A stretch of 33,593 nt of DNA from Nitrososphaerota archaeon (GTDB taxonomy: Archaea > Thermoproteota > Nitrososphaeria > Nitrososphaerales > Nitrosopumilaceae), in contig VBPL01000024.1 of NCBI GenBank assembly GCA_005877205.1, positions 1 to 33,593 on the forward strand, given 5' to 3'. Within the stretch, counting starts at the first letter, position 1. Every line of letters begins with the position of its first letter. The notes under the pieces were generated by a model. That model saw only the letters and a list, made by a program, of their open reading frames with translations. It had not been told where the DNA came from and searched no databases. A program made the position numbers and the translations under genes. Shown piece by piece: positions 1 to 7,897 of the stretch.

Positions 1-98
1 CAACCGAAAATGGATGTTTCTATTCTAAAATTTCTAAATATCAGCTTAAATTTATCCACCGGAACAATACATAAATTTTGATTTCACTAATATAGTTA

Positions 99-440
99 GT
101 GCAAGAATGCGACTTTTGCGGTTCAGAGTTTGGAGATCACACGTGTTACTTTTGTGATAAACATTGTTGTACTTCGTGTATGACAGATGATAGGACACGA
201 TGTAAGAAATGCTTTATAACTAAACGCAAACTTGGATGGAAAGTTTTCAAGCGAAACAAAATTCTGTTAGGATTTCTTGTATTTGTTTGGGCTTACACCG
301 TTTTTCCAGTGCCGTTTATACCAGGAATTGATCCAACATTTTATTGGGTGTCCTTGGGGGTAGCTATAATGATAATGATACCACTAGGGCTTCAAATGTT
401 CTTTTGGTCTAGAGAACCACCCGTGTCAGACCTTAAATGA
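99..440 (+). CDS. small Cys-rich zinc-finger protein with two membrane segments
   Basis: 113 aa, GTG start. The N-terminal 40 residues hold nine cysteines (C4, C7, C16, C19, C23, C24, C27, C35, C38) and H14/H22, spaced like a B-box/AN1-type double zinc finger. Two hydrophobic stretches at about 54-70 and 82-102 look like a membrane hairpin, with a basic stretch between finger and membrane. An AT-rich TATA-like element (cataaattt, about 25 bp upstream) fits a leaderless transcript starting at the GTG. Its 3' end overlaps convergent leuB by 8 bp. I cannot assign a function; a membrane-tethered zinc finger is as far as the sequence goes. Confidence 0.75.
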   Translation: MQECDFCGSEFGDHTCYFCDKHCCTSCMTDDRTRCKKCFITKRKLGWKVFKRNKILLGFLVFVWAYTVFPVPFIPGIDPTFYWVSLGVAIMIMIPLGLQMFFWSREPPVSDLK

Positions 441-1449
441 TCTTGGATATTACCTGCTGAGCAAATTCTTTGGTAGTCTTGTTACCGCCAATATCCTTTG
501 TCTTTGTGCCGTCTCGAACAACTCCGTAAACGGCATCTTCTATTTTCTTGGCAACTGCATAGCACCTGTCGTCGTTATTTTTCATACCTAGCCACTCAAA
601 CATCATCTTGGCAGAGAGTATGAAAGACGATGGATTAGCAGCATGCTTTCCTGCTATATCAAAGGCAGCCCCGTGAACAGGTTCAAACAAAGCAAAATTG
701 TCTCCAATATTAGCAGTAGGTGCCATACCCAGCCCTCCTACTACCTGAGCAGCCTCGTCAGATAGGATGTCTCCGAACAGATTGGTTGTTACTATTACAT
801 CAAACGATCCTGGTTGTCTTATCAGATTCATCGCACAGGCGTCTACGTACATCTGCTCAAATGCTATGTCTGGATAATCATTTGAGATTTCTTGGCATGA
901 TCTGGCAAAAAGACCATCAGTTTTTCTCATGACATTTGATTTGTGAACACAGGTAACCCTTCTTTGCTTGTTTCTCTGGGTTGCTGTTTTGAATGCATAC
1001 TTTGCAATTCTTTTTGAGGCCTTTTCAGAAATTGTTCTTAGAGCAACCGCAGAATCGCCAATATCAAATTCCATTCCGGTGTAAAGATCTTCAGTGTTTT
1101 CCCTTACTATGACCAAGTCGATATTTTCTCCAAGTGCTGGCATGTTTGGATAAGACTTTGCAGGTCTGATGTTTGCATAAAGGTCAAGGGTTCTTCTCAA
1201 GACTACAATTACGTCCGCTGCGCTTTCACCTACTGGTGCCTTAAGACAGGCGTCTGATTTTTTTATTGTTTCAAGAGTCGAATCTGGGAGGGCCCTGCCT
1301 GTTTTTCTTAGAGTCGTATCTCCAGCTTCTAGTTTTTTGAGTTCGATCTTTAATCCGAGATTATCGTTTATTGTTTGTAACACATCAATTACGGCATCAG
1401 ATATTTCTGGACCTATGCCGTCTCCTGTTATTAGAGAAATTCGATACAT
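433..1449 (-). CDS. leuB: 3-isopropylmalate dehydrogenase (LeuB-type decarboxylating dehydrogenase)
   Basis: 338 aa, the normal length for the isopropylmalate/isocitrate dehydrogenase family. It would oxidise and decarboxylate 3-isopropylmalate with NAD+ in leucine synthesis. Visible motifs are the substrate loop LRRTLDLYANIRP (residues 84-96), ENTEDLY with catalytic Tyr123, Lys170 in VHKSN, and metal-binding Asp203/Asp227/Asp231 in the NLFGDILSDEAA block. The LxxxLDLYANxRP loop favours LeuB over isocitrate dehydrogenase; a homoisocitrate-type activity cannot be excluded. The ATG abuts the leuA stop with no spacer, so it is the last gene of ilvB-ilvN-leuA-leuB. leuC/leuD are not in the window. 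Confidence 0.9.
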   Translation of the reverse strand: MYRISLITGDGIGPEISDAVIDVLQTINDNLGLKIELKKLEAGDTTLRKTGRALPDSTLETIKKSDACLKAPVGESAADVIVVLRRTLDLYANIRPAKSYPNMPALGENIDLVIVRENTEDLYTGMEFDIGDSAVALRTISEKASKRIAKYAFKTATQRNKQRRVTCVHKSNVMRKTDGLFARSCQEISNDYPDIAFEQMYVDACAMNLIRQPGSFDVIVTTNLFGDILSDEAAQVVGGLGMAPTANIGDNFALFEPVHGAAFDIAGKHAANPSSFILSAKMMFEWLGMKNNDDRCYAVAKKIEDAVYGVVRDGTKTKDIGGNKTTKEFAQQVISKII

Positions 1450-2967
1450 CTAATGTCCCAGATTTTTTTGCTTGAGAATTTTTTTGAGCATAATTCTATT
1501 TATGCCATCAATCATAGCTTGAACGCTTGTAATTACAATATCTTCGCCTATTGACTTTGCAGAAGCTTGATTGCCGTATGCATCCTCAACCTTTATTGTT
1601 ACCTCGCAAAGCGCTTCTGAACCGCCAGAAATAGAATCCAGTCGGTAGTCCTTTATCTTTACTTTTGCTATCTCACCTGTAATTTTTTGAATTGCATTAA
1701 TTGAGGCGTCTACAGGCCCCACTCCATAATCTGTGCTTATGAAGTCTTTTCCTTCTATGTTCAACTTTACAAATGCGTACGGCATGTTTCCTATGCCGGT
1801 AGATACGGAAAAGCCAGTCAAGTGCACTAATCTTTTCAATCCAGGCTGTTGCATTATTTCTCCTGCAATTGAAAGAAGTTCTACATCAGTTACGTGCTTT
1901 CCTTGATCTCCAAGCTTCTTTACTTTGTCTAGGATCTGGTGTGTTTGTTCCCTAGTTGGCTGAATGCTGTATTCTTCAAGCATAGCTGCAACCCCATGAG
2001 TACCTGCATGCTTTCCGACCTGAAACCATCTTGTTCTGCCCACAAGTTCAGGACTGATTGGTTCGTAAGTTAATGGATTACTTAACACGCCGTGGGTATG
2101 AATGCCAGATTCGTGTCCAAAGGCATTTTCTCCAACTATGGCCTTGTTTGGTTGGACCTGAACTCCGACTATCTTTGAAATGTACCTTGAGGTTTCGTAT
2201 AGGAGCTTTGTGTTTATGTTTGTCTCGTATTTGTTGTCAAACTGAAGACACTGTAACGACATTACTAATTCCTCAAGTGAAGCATTTCCTGCTCGTTCTC
2301 CAATTCCATTAATTGTCACATGTGCGCATTGTGCACCTGCTTGGATGGCTGCTATCGCATTTGCCACTGCTAATCCAAAGTCATTATGACAATGGACGCT
2401 GACAGGAAGACGAGTTGCTTCAATAGTATCCTTTGTTACAGCTGCTAGGTATTGTGGCGTAGAGTAGCCAACTGTATCTGGTATGTCTATTCTATCTGCC
2501 CCAGCTTCTGCGACTGCCTTGAAGACTTTTTTTAGGAATTCTCTGTCAGTTCTCGTAGCATCTTCTGCAGAAAATTCAACTTGCAGACCTAGAGACTTGG
2601 CATACTCGACAGCTTCGACAGCTTTTGCTAATGCTTGCTCTCTTGTTATCTTTAGCTTGTATTTTAGATGAATATCTGAAGTTGCGATAAAAGTGTGAAT
2701 GTATTTTAAACCTACTGATACAGAAGCGTCAATATCTTTTTTCTCGGTTCTTGCCAATCCACAAATCTCTGACCTTAGATTAGCGGCTGCTATAGATCTG
2801 ATTGCATTCATTTCACCATCAGAAATGATTGGAAATCCAGCTTCTATGGCATCTACTCCAAGAGTATCTAGTTTCTGTGCTATTGCAAGCTTTTGTTCTG
2901 GAGTTAACGCTACTCCGGGAGTCTGTTCTCCATCTCTTAGCGTAGTATCAAAAATTCTAACTTTCAT
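1450..2967 (-). CDS. leuA: 2-isopropylmalate synthase (LeuA/CimA family)
   Basis: 505 aa. Condenses acetyl-CoA with a 2-oxo acid, normally 2-oxoisovalerate, as the first committed step of leucine synthesis. The TIM barrel shows metal-binding Asp8, the RDGEQTPG motif (11-18) and the HCHND motif (His192/His194). After a linker, residues of about 380-500 form the LeuA C-terminal allosteric domain, with the GPVDA motif, the region that gives leucine feedback inhibition in this family. Citramalate synthase is a close paralogue and cannot be separated by eye, but the intact regulatory domain and adjacent leuB favour LeuA. The start overlaps the ilvN end by 11 bp (translational coupling). Confidence 0.88.
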   Translation of the reverse strand: MKVRIFDTTLRDGEQTPGVALTPEQKLAIAQKLDTLGVDAIEAGFPIISDGEMNAIRSIAAANLRSEICGLARTEKKDIDASVSVGLKYIHTFIATSDIHLKYKLKITREQALAKAVEAVEYAKSLGLQVEFSAEDATRTDREFLKKVFKAVAEAGADRIDIPDTVGYSTPQYLAAVTKDTIEATRLPVSVHCHNDFGLAVANAIAAIQAGAQCAHVTINGIGERAGNASLEELVMSLQCLQFDNKYETNINTKLLYETSRYISKIVGVQVQPNKAIVGENAFGHESGIHTHGVLSNPLTYEPISPELVGRTRWFQVGKHAGTHGVAAMLEEYSIQPTREQTHQILDKVKKLGDQGKHVTDVELLSIAGEIMQQPGLKRLVHLTGFSVSTGIGNMPYAFVKLNIEGKDFISTDYGVGPVDASINAIQKITGEIAKVKIKDYRLDSISGGSEALCEVTIKVEDAYGNQASAKSIGEDIVITSVQAMIDGINRIMLKKILKQKNLGH

Positions 2968-3448
2968 TACCGTGTCCTCTCTCTAATGCAGATATGCCAG
3001 TTCGTGCTATCTCTAGAATTCCATATCCACGTATCAAGTCCTCAAAAGCATCTATTCTGTCAGGCGTTGCCGTGATCTCCACTATCATAGAGGACTTCCT
3101 TACATCGTGTACATTACATTTGAATGCGTTCGCAAGATCAGTTATTTCCATTATATCGGAAGGTTTGTTTATTTTTATCTTCATTAGGACTAGTTCGCGG
3201 TATATGCTCTTTTTTTCGTCTAATAGTTTTACTTCCACAGTATCTATCAACTTGTCTAGTTGCTTTATTATTTGATTGAGTTGTTTTTCTTCTGCCGAGG
3301 TAGTGATTGTCATCTTTGAAAATTCTGGATTCTCTGTTACGCCAACTGAAATGCTATCTATGTTGAAGTTCTTTGCTCTGAAAAGATTGGTAATCTTAAA
3401 CAGTACTCCAGGCTTATTTTCCACTAGTACCGATATTATGGACCACAT
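2957..3448 (-). CDS. ilvN: acetolactate synthase small (regulatory) subunit
   Basis: 163 aa from the ATG at 3448. A TTG one codon upstream is also open, but the family's N-terminus is M-W-S-I-type and the ATG is the better start. The N-terminal ACT domain (about 2-75) has the VENKPGVLFKI signature that binds branched-chain amino acids; the C-terminal half is the small-subunit domain. It activates the catalytic subunit and confers valine feedback. The gene sits 9 bp after ilvB and overlaps leuA by 11 bp, so the four genes form one transcription unit. Confidence 0.92.
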   Translation of the reverse strand: MWSIISVLVENKPGVLFKITNLFRAKNFNIDSISVGVTENPEFSKMTITTSAEEKQLNQIIKQLDKLIDTVEVKLLDEKKSIYRELVLMKIKINKPSDIMEITDLANAFKCNVHDVRKSSMIVEITATPDRIDAFEDLIRGYGILEIARTGISALERGHGNES

Positions 3449-3457
3449 CAATATCCA

Positions 3458-4981
3458 CTACGACGGTAAAATCATATCCTTGAGCGATGTTCCTGGCGCA
3501 ACAAATGGAAGTACGTCTTCTTCTGGATCTATTGGAATATCTATGACGGTTGCGACATCGCTCTTTAGCGCAGTCTGTACTGCCTTTCCAACATCCTCGA
3601 TGGTTTCGGCTCTTATTCCTTGTGCTCCGTAAGACTCTGCTATCTTTACATAATCAGGACAGTTCTTCAGATCTATTCCAATCATTCTTCTATCGTAAAA
3701 AGTCCTTTGCCACTGGGCTACCATGCCAAGTGAGAAATTGTTCATCAAAAATACTATGACTGGTAAATTTTCCAAGACAGATACTGCAAGCGAATTTTCC
3801 GTCATGTTGAAGCTACCTTCTCCTGCAATATCAAGGACAGGAACATCTGGCTTTGCAGCTTTTGCTCCTATGGCTGCGGGAAAACCCCACCCCATTGTTC
3901 CAAGACCTGTTGAGCTGAAGAAAGTACCGGGATGTATTACATCAAAGAATAATGATGCCCACATCTGATGCTGTCCCACTTCAGTAGTCACTATGGATTG
4001 AGGAGGTAACACCTCCCTTAATTTACGAAGAAGCTTTGCAGCACCTAAAGGATGTGGGTGAAGCTTTAGATTCTGTCTAAAGTACTCTCTTGTCTCATTT
4101 ACATGCTTTAACCAGGGACTATCTCCGCTACGTTTTATTGCCTTTTGAATTAGCATTTTTACCATTATTCTAAGTGAAGCTTTCACATCTCCCACAACAG
4201 CTACGTTAGTAGTCTGATTCTTTCCAATCTCTGCAGGATCCACATCCATGTGTATGATCTTCAAATGCCTTTCAAATTCCTCGAAAGTACCAACTGATCT
4301 GTCTGAGAATCTTGAACCACATGCCAGTACACAATCTGCTTCTACCATCATCTTATTTGCTTCAGCATGTCCATGCATTCCAATAGGACCAAGTGAAAGC
4401 GGATGATTTTCAGGGAATGATCCTTTTCCTTTGAATGTAGTTACTACTGGTATCATAAGTAGCTCCGCTATTGTTTGAAGTTCAGCAAAGGCACTAGAAA
4501 TTATTACACCACCACCAGCTAAAATTATGGGTTTTTCAGAGGTAAGTAACATTTCTATTGCCCGTTCAATTTGTTTAACATCTGGATCAACCCAAGGATG
4601 GTATCCCCTAATCTTTATCTCAGATGGAAAGATCATTTCTGCTTCATTTTGTTGAACATCTTTTGGAACATCTATTAACACGGGGCCAGGTCTTCCTGTA
4701 GATGAAATGTAAAATGCTTTCTTTACTACCTCGGGGATTTCTGCTGCACTCATTGGTTGAAACGCATACTTTACAATGGGATTCGTAATGCCAATAATGT
4801 CACTTTCTTGAAAAGCGTCCCTGCCAATCATTTTTGAAGGCACCTGGCCCGTAACAGCTATCATTGGAGAAGAGTCTGCTTGTGCGGTTGCGATTCCAGT
4901 AACTATGTTCGTAGCGCCTGGACCCGAAGTCGCAAAGCATACTCCTGGTTTTCTGCTTACTCGTCCATAGTCATCTGCCAT
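3458..4981 (-). CDS. ilvB: acetolactate synthase large subunit, intact part lacking its N-terminus
   Basis: 507 aa from the internal ATG at 4981. ThDP-dependent condensation of two pyruvates, or pyruvate plus 2-oxobutyrate, in Val/Leu/Ile synthesis. Visible are the SGPGATN phosphate loop, the central FAD/TPP domain, and the C-terminal ThDP domain with the GEGSFNM...NN metal/diphosphate motif. The family is about 550-590 aa. The missing N-terminus, including the catalytic glutamate in RHEQ, is encoded just upstream in another frame (4982-5172); a 26-bp tandem duplication at 5077-5128 separates the two. Without one copy the product would be 562 aa from ATG 5172. As drawn, this ORF cannot make an active enzyme because the ThDP-activating Glu is outside it. 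Confidence 0.85.
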   Translation of the reverse strand: MADDYGRVSRKPGVCFATSGPGATNIVTGIATAQADSSPMIAVTGQVPSKMIGRDAFQESDIIGITNPIVKYAFQPMSAAEIPEVVKKAFYISSTGRPGPVLIDVPKDVQQNEAEMIFPSEIKIRGYHPWVDPDVKQIERAIEMLLTSEKPIILAGGGVIISSAFAELQTIAELLMIPVVTTFKGKGSFPENHPLSLGPIGMHGHAEANKMMVEADCVLACGSRFSDRSVGTFEEFERHLKIIHMDVDPAEIGKNQTTNVAVVGDVKASLRIMVKMLIQKAIKRSGDSPWLKHVNETREYFRQNLKLHPHPLGAAKLLRKLREVLPPQSIVTTEVGQHQMWASLFFDVIHPGTFFSSTGLGTMGWGFPAAIGAKAAKPDVPVLDIAGEGSFNMTENSLAVSVLENLPVIVFLMNNFSLGMVAQWQRTFYDRRMIGIDLKNCPDYVKIAESYGAQGIRAETIEDVGKAVQTALKSDVATVIDIPIDPEEDVLPFVAPGTSLKDMILPS

Positions 4982-5076
4982 GTGTGATGCGGATTGTTCA
5001 TGCCTTACCTGTATGTGTCGTATGTTGCTCTTGTATAGCTCATCATAAATTGGTAGATTTGCACCGCCGGGCAGTC

Positions 5077-5128
5077 CGTAGACTATGTTTGTACCCTCTT
5101 TCCGAAGACTATGTTTGTACCCTCTTTC
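5077..5128. repeat. 26-bp imperfect tandem duplication inside ilvB
   Basis: 5077-5102 and 5103-5128 are identical except at the third base (cgt versus cga). Because 26 is not a multiple of 3, the second copy shifts the ilvB frame by two bases. Confidence 0.95.
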
Positions 5129-5172
5129 TCTAGGGCAACCATTAAAGCTCTTGCACCTGACATTCTTTCCAT
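5083..5172 (-). pseudogene. ilvB: frameshifted 5' end of ilvB
   Basis: From ATG 5172 the frame reads MERMSGARALMVALEKEG and then enters the duplicated 26-nt unit, changes frame relative to the rest of ilvB, and stops at TAG 5085-5083 after 29 codons. Deleting 26 nt joins it to the downstream frame as ...NIVYGLPGGANLP... and RHEQSASHMADDYG, a standard ALS N-terminus with the catalytic Glu at residue 50 and a total of 562 aa. Whether the break is a true mutation, a population variant or an assembly error cannot be told from sequence alone. Confidence 0.85.
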
Positions 5173-5194
5173 AATTTTTATCACCAAAAGAATT

Positions 5195-5211
5195 TGCTGT
5201 AGTTTACAGCA
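5195..5211. promoter_or_regulatory. 7-bp inverted repeat upstream of ilvB
   Basis: TGCTGTA - 3 nt - TACAGCA is a perfect palindrome 23 bp upstream of the restored ilvB start. It could be a repressor operator or a leader hairpin. A second short hairpin (gctc-3-gagc) lies about 45 bp further upstream. The regulator is unknown. Confidence 0.35.
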
Positions 5212-5295
5212 GAAGGTCGACTAGCAGCAAAATACTAGAAATGCTCGCCGAGCCTCCTAACTTCATATCAGTCTATCAATTTCCCCATAAAATAA

Positions 5296-5305
5296 TTTAT
5301 AAATA
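5296..5305. promoter_or_regulatory. TATA-like element between ilvB and the SnoaL-like gene
   Basis: tttataaata in an AT-rich stretch of the 195-bp divergent intergenic region. It could serve the rightward gene (start 5368) with a short leader, or the leftward ilvB with a leader of about 90 nt. A second AT-rich element (cttaaaatt, 5321-5329) is nearer the rightward gene. Confidence 0.4.
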
Positions 5306-5367
5306 TTACTAGTCAAACCGCTTAAAATTGCTAAAAACTGAGAGGCCAACGTGAGAATATTTCATTA

Positions 5368-5847
5368 GTGGATAAGCAAGTGAGTCTCATTGCTCAATCT
5401 TTCACAAGACTTAAACGAGAATTATCTCAAGCAATATCGATTTTGGGAGACAAAGACGAGATGCTTGAGATAATTACAACTTTCTTTAACGCCGGAAAAA
5501 CAAAGAACTTGGCCCCACTGAGTGTAATACAGCTTGACGATGCAAGATTCTCTAGCTATAGCGATGTTCCTCCACTTGATCTCAAGGATTATGCCACAAC
5601 TATTGCACTGCAACAATTGAGATTTGTAAGTATATCAGATTATGAATTTGAAATTAAGAATGCACGGGTGGATATGTTCGATAATTGTGCAGTTACAACC
5701 TTTACTGTACGACAAACGGGTATGATTGTTGACAACTATAGCTTTCGAGGGCAACACTATACCATGGAAAGCAGAGGAACTTTTGTTTTTATAAAAACTT
5801 CAAAGTGGAAAATAATCCACATACACTTGTCAAGGATTTCTGATTAA
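5368..5847 (+). CDS. SnoaL/NTF2-like domain protein
   Basis: 159 aa, GTG start. The N-terminal 35 residues are probably helical. From about residue 36 the pattern matches the NTF2-like/SnoaL_3 fold: helices, then alternating strands ending in RGTFVFIK...KWKIIHIHLS, a typical final strand of this family. No catalytic set can be assigned; such folds serve as small-ligand-binding or association domains. It is transcribed divergently from ilvB, and its TAA shares the 4-bp sequence ttaa with the stop of the convergent aldolase gene. Role unknown. Confidence 0.7.
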   Translation: MDKQVSLIAQSFTRLKRELSQAISILGDKDEMLEIITTFFNAGKTKNLAPLSVIQLDDARFSSYSDVPPLDLKDYATTIALQQLRFVSISDYEFEIKNARVDMFDNCAVTTFTVRQTGMIVDNYSFRGQHYTMESRGTFVFIKTSKWKIIHIHLSRISD

Positions 5848-6701
5848 GCAGATGTTACTGCCTTCACTTTAGCTGTTTTCACTTTAGCTGTTTTCGCTTT
5901 AGCTGTTTTAGCTTCGCCTTTTAGCTTTTTGAAAATCTCATGTGCTTCCTTGACTGTTACATTTTGATGTACGATTGCTTTTACAGCCTTGATCATAGCA
6001 ACTGGATGATCTGATTGCCAGATGTTTCTTCCCATATCGACTCCAGACGCTCCAGATTGAATCGCATCGTAAGTTAATTTGAGCGCATCTAGTTCTGTTG
6101 CAAGCTTTGGACCTCCAGCTATTATGACCGGTACCGGGCAACTTTTCACAACTTTTTCAAAATTCTCACAGTAGTACGTCTTGACTAAATGCGCTCCGAA
6201 CTCAGAAGCAATTCTACAAGCAAGTCCAAGATACCTGGCATCTCGCTTTTCAAGTTCTTTTCCAACTGCGGTGACAGCAAGTATTGGTATTCCATACTCT
6301 TCACCCTCGTTGACCAAGTTTCCAAGGCTGACTAATGATTCGTGTTCGTATGGAGCTCCAACGAAAATTGACATGGCAAGAGCGGATACGTTCAACCTAA
6401 TGGCATCTTTGACGGAAGTAGTAATCTTTTCGTTGGAGAGATCTTTTCCTATTATGCTTGTTCCTCCGGAGACTCGTAACACTACTGGAATTGGAAAGTT
6501 AGCATCTACCGATGTTCTTAACACGCCTCTTGTAAGCATCAATGAATCGGCATGAGGTAGTAGTGGTGTTATGGTCTTACGAGGTTCTTCTAGTCTCTCC
6601 GTTGGGCCTAAGAAGTAGCCATGGTCTACTGCTAACATTACACCGCGCCTATCGTTTGGTTTTATTATTCTTGCCAGGCGATTTTTTAAACCCCAATCCA
6701 T
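5844..6701 (-). CDS. class I aldolase of the ADH synthase / LsrF family with a Lys-Ala repeat tail
   Basis: 285 aa from ATG 6701 (MDWGLKNRL), preceded by the SD-like ggaagatgat; a longer 303-aa reading from 6755 would overlap the upstream gene by 32 bp. Best match is 2-amino-3,7-dideoxy-D-threo-hept-6-ulosonate synthase, the archaeal route into dehydroquinate, or a fructose-bisphosphate aldolase relative. The AVDHG motif (D26/H27), Schiff-base Lys174 in HLVKTYY, and the phosphate-binding GGP and MGRN loops are visible. Residues of about 263-285 form an extra tail of KTAK[AV] repeats encoded by a 15-bp tandem repeat. It is about 10 aa longer than the ~273-aa archaeal enzymes, and the excess lies mainly in this tail. 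It lies 22 bp downstream of an MDR dehydrogenase on the same strand. Confidence 0.8.
   Translation of the reverse strand: MDWGLKNRLARIIKPNDRRGVMLAVDHGYFLGPTERLEEPRKTITPLLPHADSLMLTRGVLRTSVDANFPIPVVLRVSGGTSIIGKDLSNEKITTSVKDAIRLNVSALAMSIFVGAPYEHESLVSLGNLVNEGEEYGIPILAVTAVGKELEKRDARYLGLACRIASEFGAHLVKTYYCENFEKVVKSCPVPVIIAGGPKLATELDALKLTYDAIQSGASGVDMGRNIWQSDHPVAMIKAVKAIVHQNVTVKEAHEIFKKLKGEAKTAKAKTAKVKTAKVKAVTSA
5863..5907. repeat. 15-bp x3 tandem repeat encoding the Lys-Ala tail
   Basis: The unit ttcactttagctgtt is present at 5863-5877 and 5878-5892, with one change (ttcg) at 5893-5907. It encodes K-T-A-K-[AV] on the minus strand at the C-terminus of the aldolase. The periodicity is likely to vary in copy number between strains. 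Confidence 0.9.
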
Positions 6702-6723
6702 ATCATCTTCCAAAAAATTTGCC

Positions 6724-7767
6724 TTAGTTAAGCGTTTCTGCATTTGTAATGACAATCTTCATAGAATCATTCCCTTGGTGAGCATATTCTAATGCCTTTG
6801 CGGATTCTGAAAGATCAAATTTATGAGTAATCAATCTCTTCACGTCGATTGTACGATCTTCTATCAATTTGAAAGCTGTATTTGTATCATTTTCTGATGC
6901 TGCGTAACTTGGTGTAATGGTAATCTCTTTGGAGTAAACTTTGCTTACGTCCATGAAGATTTTTGCATCTCTTGAAGGAACTCCAAACAATACAACAGTT
7001 CCACCTTTTCTTACAAATTCAATTGATTGAGTAATGGCATCAAGACTGCCAGTCGCTACCATTACCACGTCCACACCGCGGTTTTGAGTTTTTGAAAGAA
7101 GTTTCTGGTACACATCAGCTGAAGTAGATCTTATTGCTTCTGTTATCGCAAATTGTTTGGCAAAATTCAACCTAAAGTCATTTATGTCCAGGCAAAAAAT
7201 CTCTTTTATTCCGAAGATTTTACTTATCATGACATGCATCATTCCAGTAGGACCAGCTCCTAGAATCGCAACCGAGTCTCCCTTTTTGAATTTAATTTTG
7301 TTCCATGCTCTTATGCAACATGCAAGTGGCTCTATCATAGCGGCTTCCTCGAAGCTTATGTGGGCTGGTAATTTTATCACGCCGCCATGCGATACGTTCC
7401 ATTCCGGCACCACGAACTCTTCAGCAAGCCCACAAGGTGTCAAGTTAGTTTCCGAATATTTTTGGCACATGGTTTCATTTCCATGGAGACAAAGATAACA
7501 TGAGTAACAGGGAACATGATGGTGTACAAAGACTCTGTCGTCAGTCTTGAAATTCTTAACGTTGAGGCCAACTTGTGACACTATGCCTGCAGGTTCGTGA
7601 CCTAATCTCATAGACGGCTGATTATATTGGCCATAGATCTTTTCAAGATCAGAACCACAAACGCCACAGGCTCTCATTTTTACTAGAATGTCTCCATTAT
7701 CAATTTGTGGTCTTTCGACATTTTTTATCTCTACATTTGACGGCCCTCTTACATACGCAGCCTTCAT
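6724..7767 (-). CDS. zinc-dependent medium-chain (MDR) alcohol/polyol dehydrogenase
   Basis: 347 aa. Catalytic zinc site C37, H57-E58 (GHEPAGIV) and E146. Structural zinc cysteines C87, C90, C93 and C101. Rossmann motif GAGPTG (170-175), with Asp194 at the end of the second strand, favouring NAD(H). The fold is that of threonine, sorbitol or other polyol dehydrogenases; the substrate cannot be read from sequence. It is upstream of, and probably co-transcribed with, the ADH-synthase-like aldolase (22-bp gap), so a role in processing a sugar or aromatic-pathway intermediate is conceivable but unproven. Confidence 0.85.
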   Translation of the reverse strand: MKAAYVRGPSNVEIKNVERPQIDNGDILVKMRACGVCGSDLEKIYGQYNQPSMRLGHEPAGIVSQVGLNVKNFKTDDRVFVHHHVPCYSCYLCLHGNETMCQKYSETNLTPCGLAEEFVVPEWNVSHGGVIKLPAHISFEEAAMIEPLACCIRAWNKIKFKKGDSVAILGAGPTGMMHVMISKIFGIKEIFCLDINDFRLNFAKQFAITEAIRSTSADVYQKLLSKTQNRGVDVVMVATGSLDAITQSIEFVRKGGTVVLFGVPSRDAKIFMDVSKVYSKEITITPSYAASENDTNTAFKLIEDRTIDVKRLITHKFDLSESAKALEYAHQGNDSMKIVITNAETLN

Positions 7768-7866
7768 ACGTTAATCAAAGGATTTTAGATTCTTGTTTAT
7801 TTGTACTATGTGATCCGTTCCGAATAAAATTATTCATTCAGTCCCGTCAGTGATTCTCATAGAAAA

Positions 7867-7876
7867 TAGTATTAAG
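7867..7876 (+). promoter_or_regulatory. TATA-like box for the peroxiredoxin gene
   Basis: tagtattaag is centred about 27 bp before ATG 7898. This supports the internal ATG over the in-frame GTG at 7850. Confidence 0.45.
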
Positions 7877-7897
7877 CTCTTTTGTAACACCATAGTT

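Noticed and set aside
720-932. Open frames on the opposite strand of leuB, leuA, ilvN, ilvB, pyrG, trp genes and ilvD
   Set aside because: They are antisense shadows of well-recognised genes, with no motifs of their own and no promoter.
6702-6755. Aldolase start at 6755
   Set aside because: It would overlap the upstream dehydrogenase by 32 bp. ATG 6701 has an SD-like ggaagatgat and a family-like N-terminus.
7850-7897. N-terminal extension of the peroxiredoxin from GTG 7850
   Set aside because: The added 16 residues do not resemble the family, and a TATA-like box fits ATG 7898.
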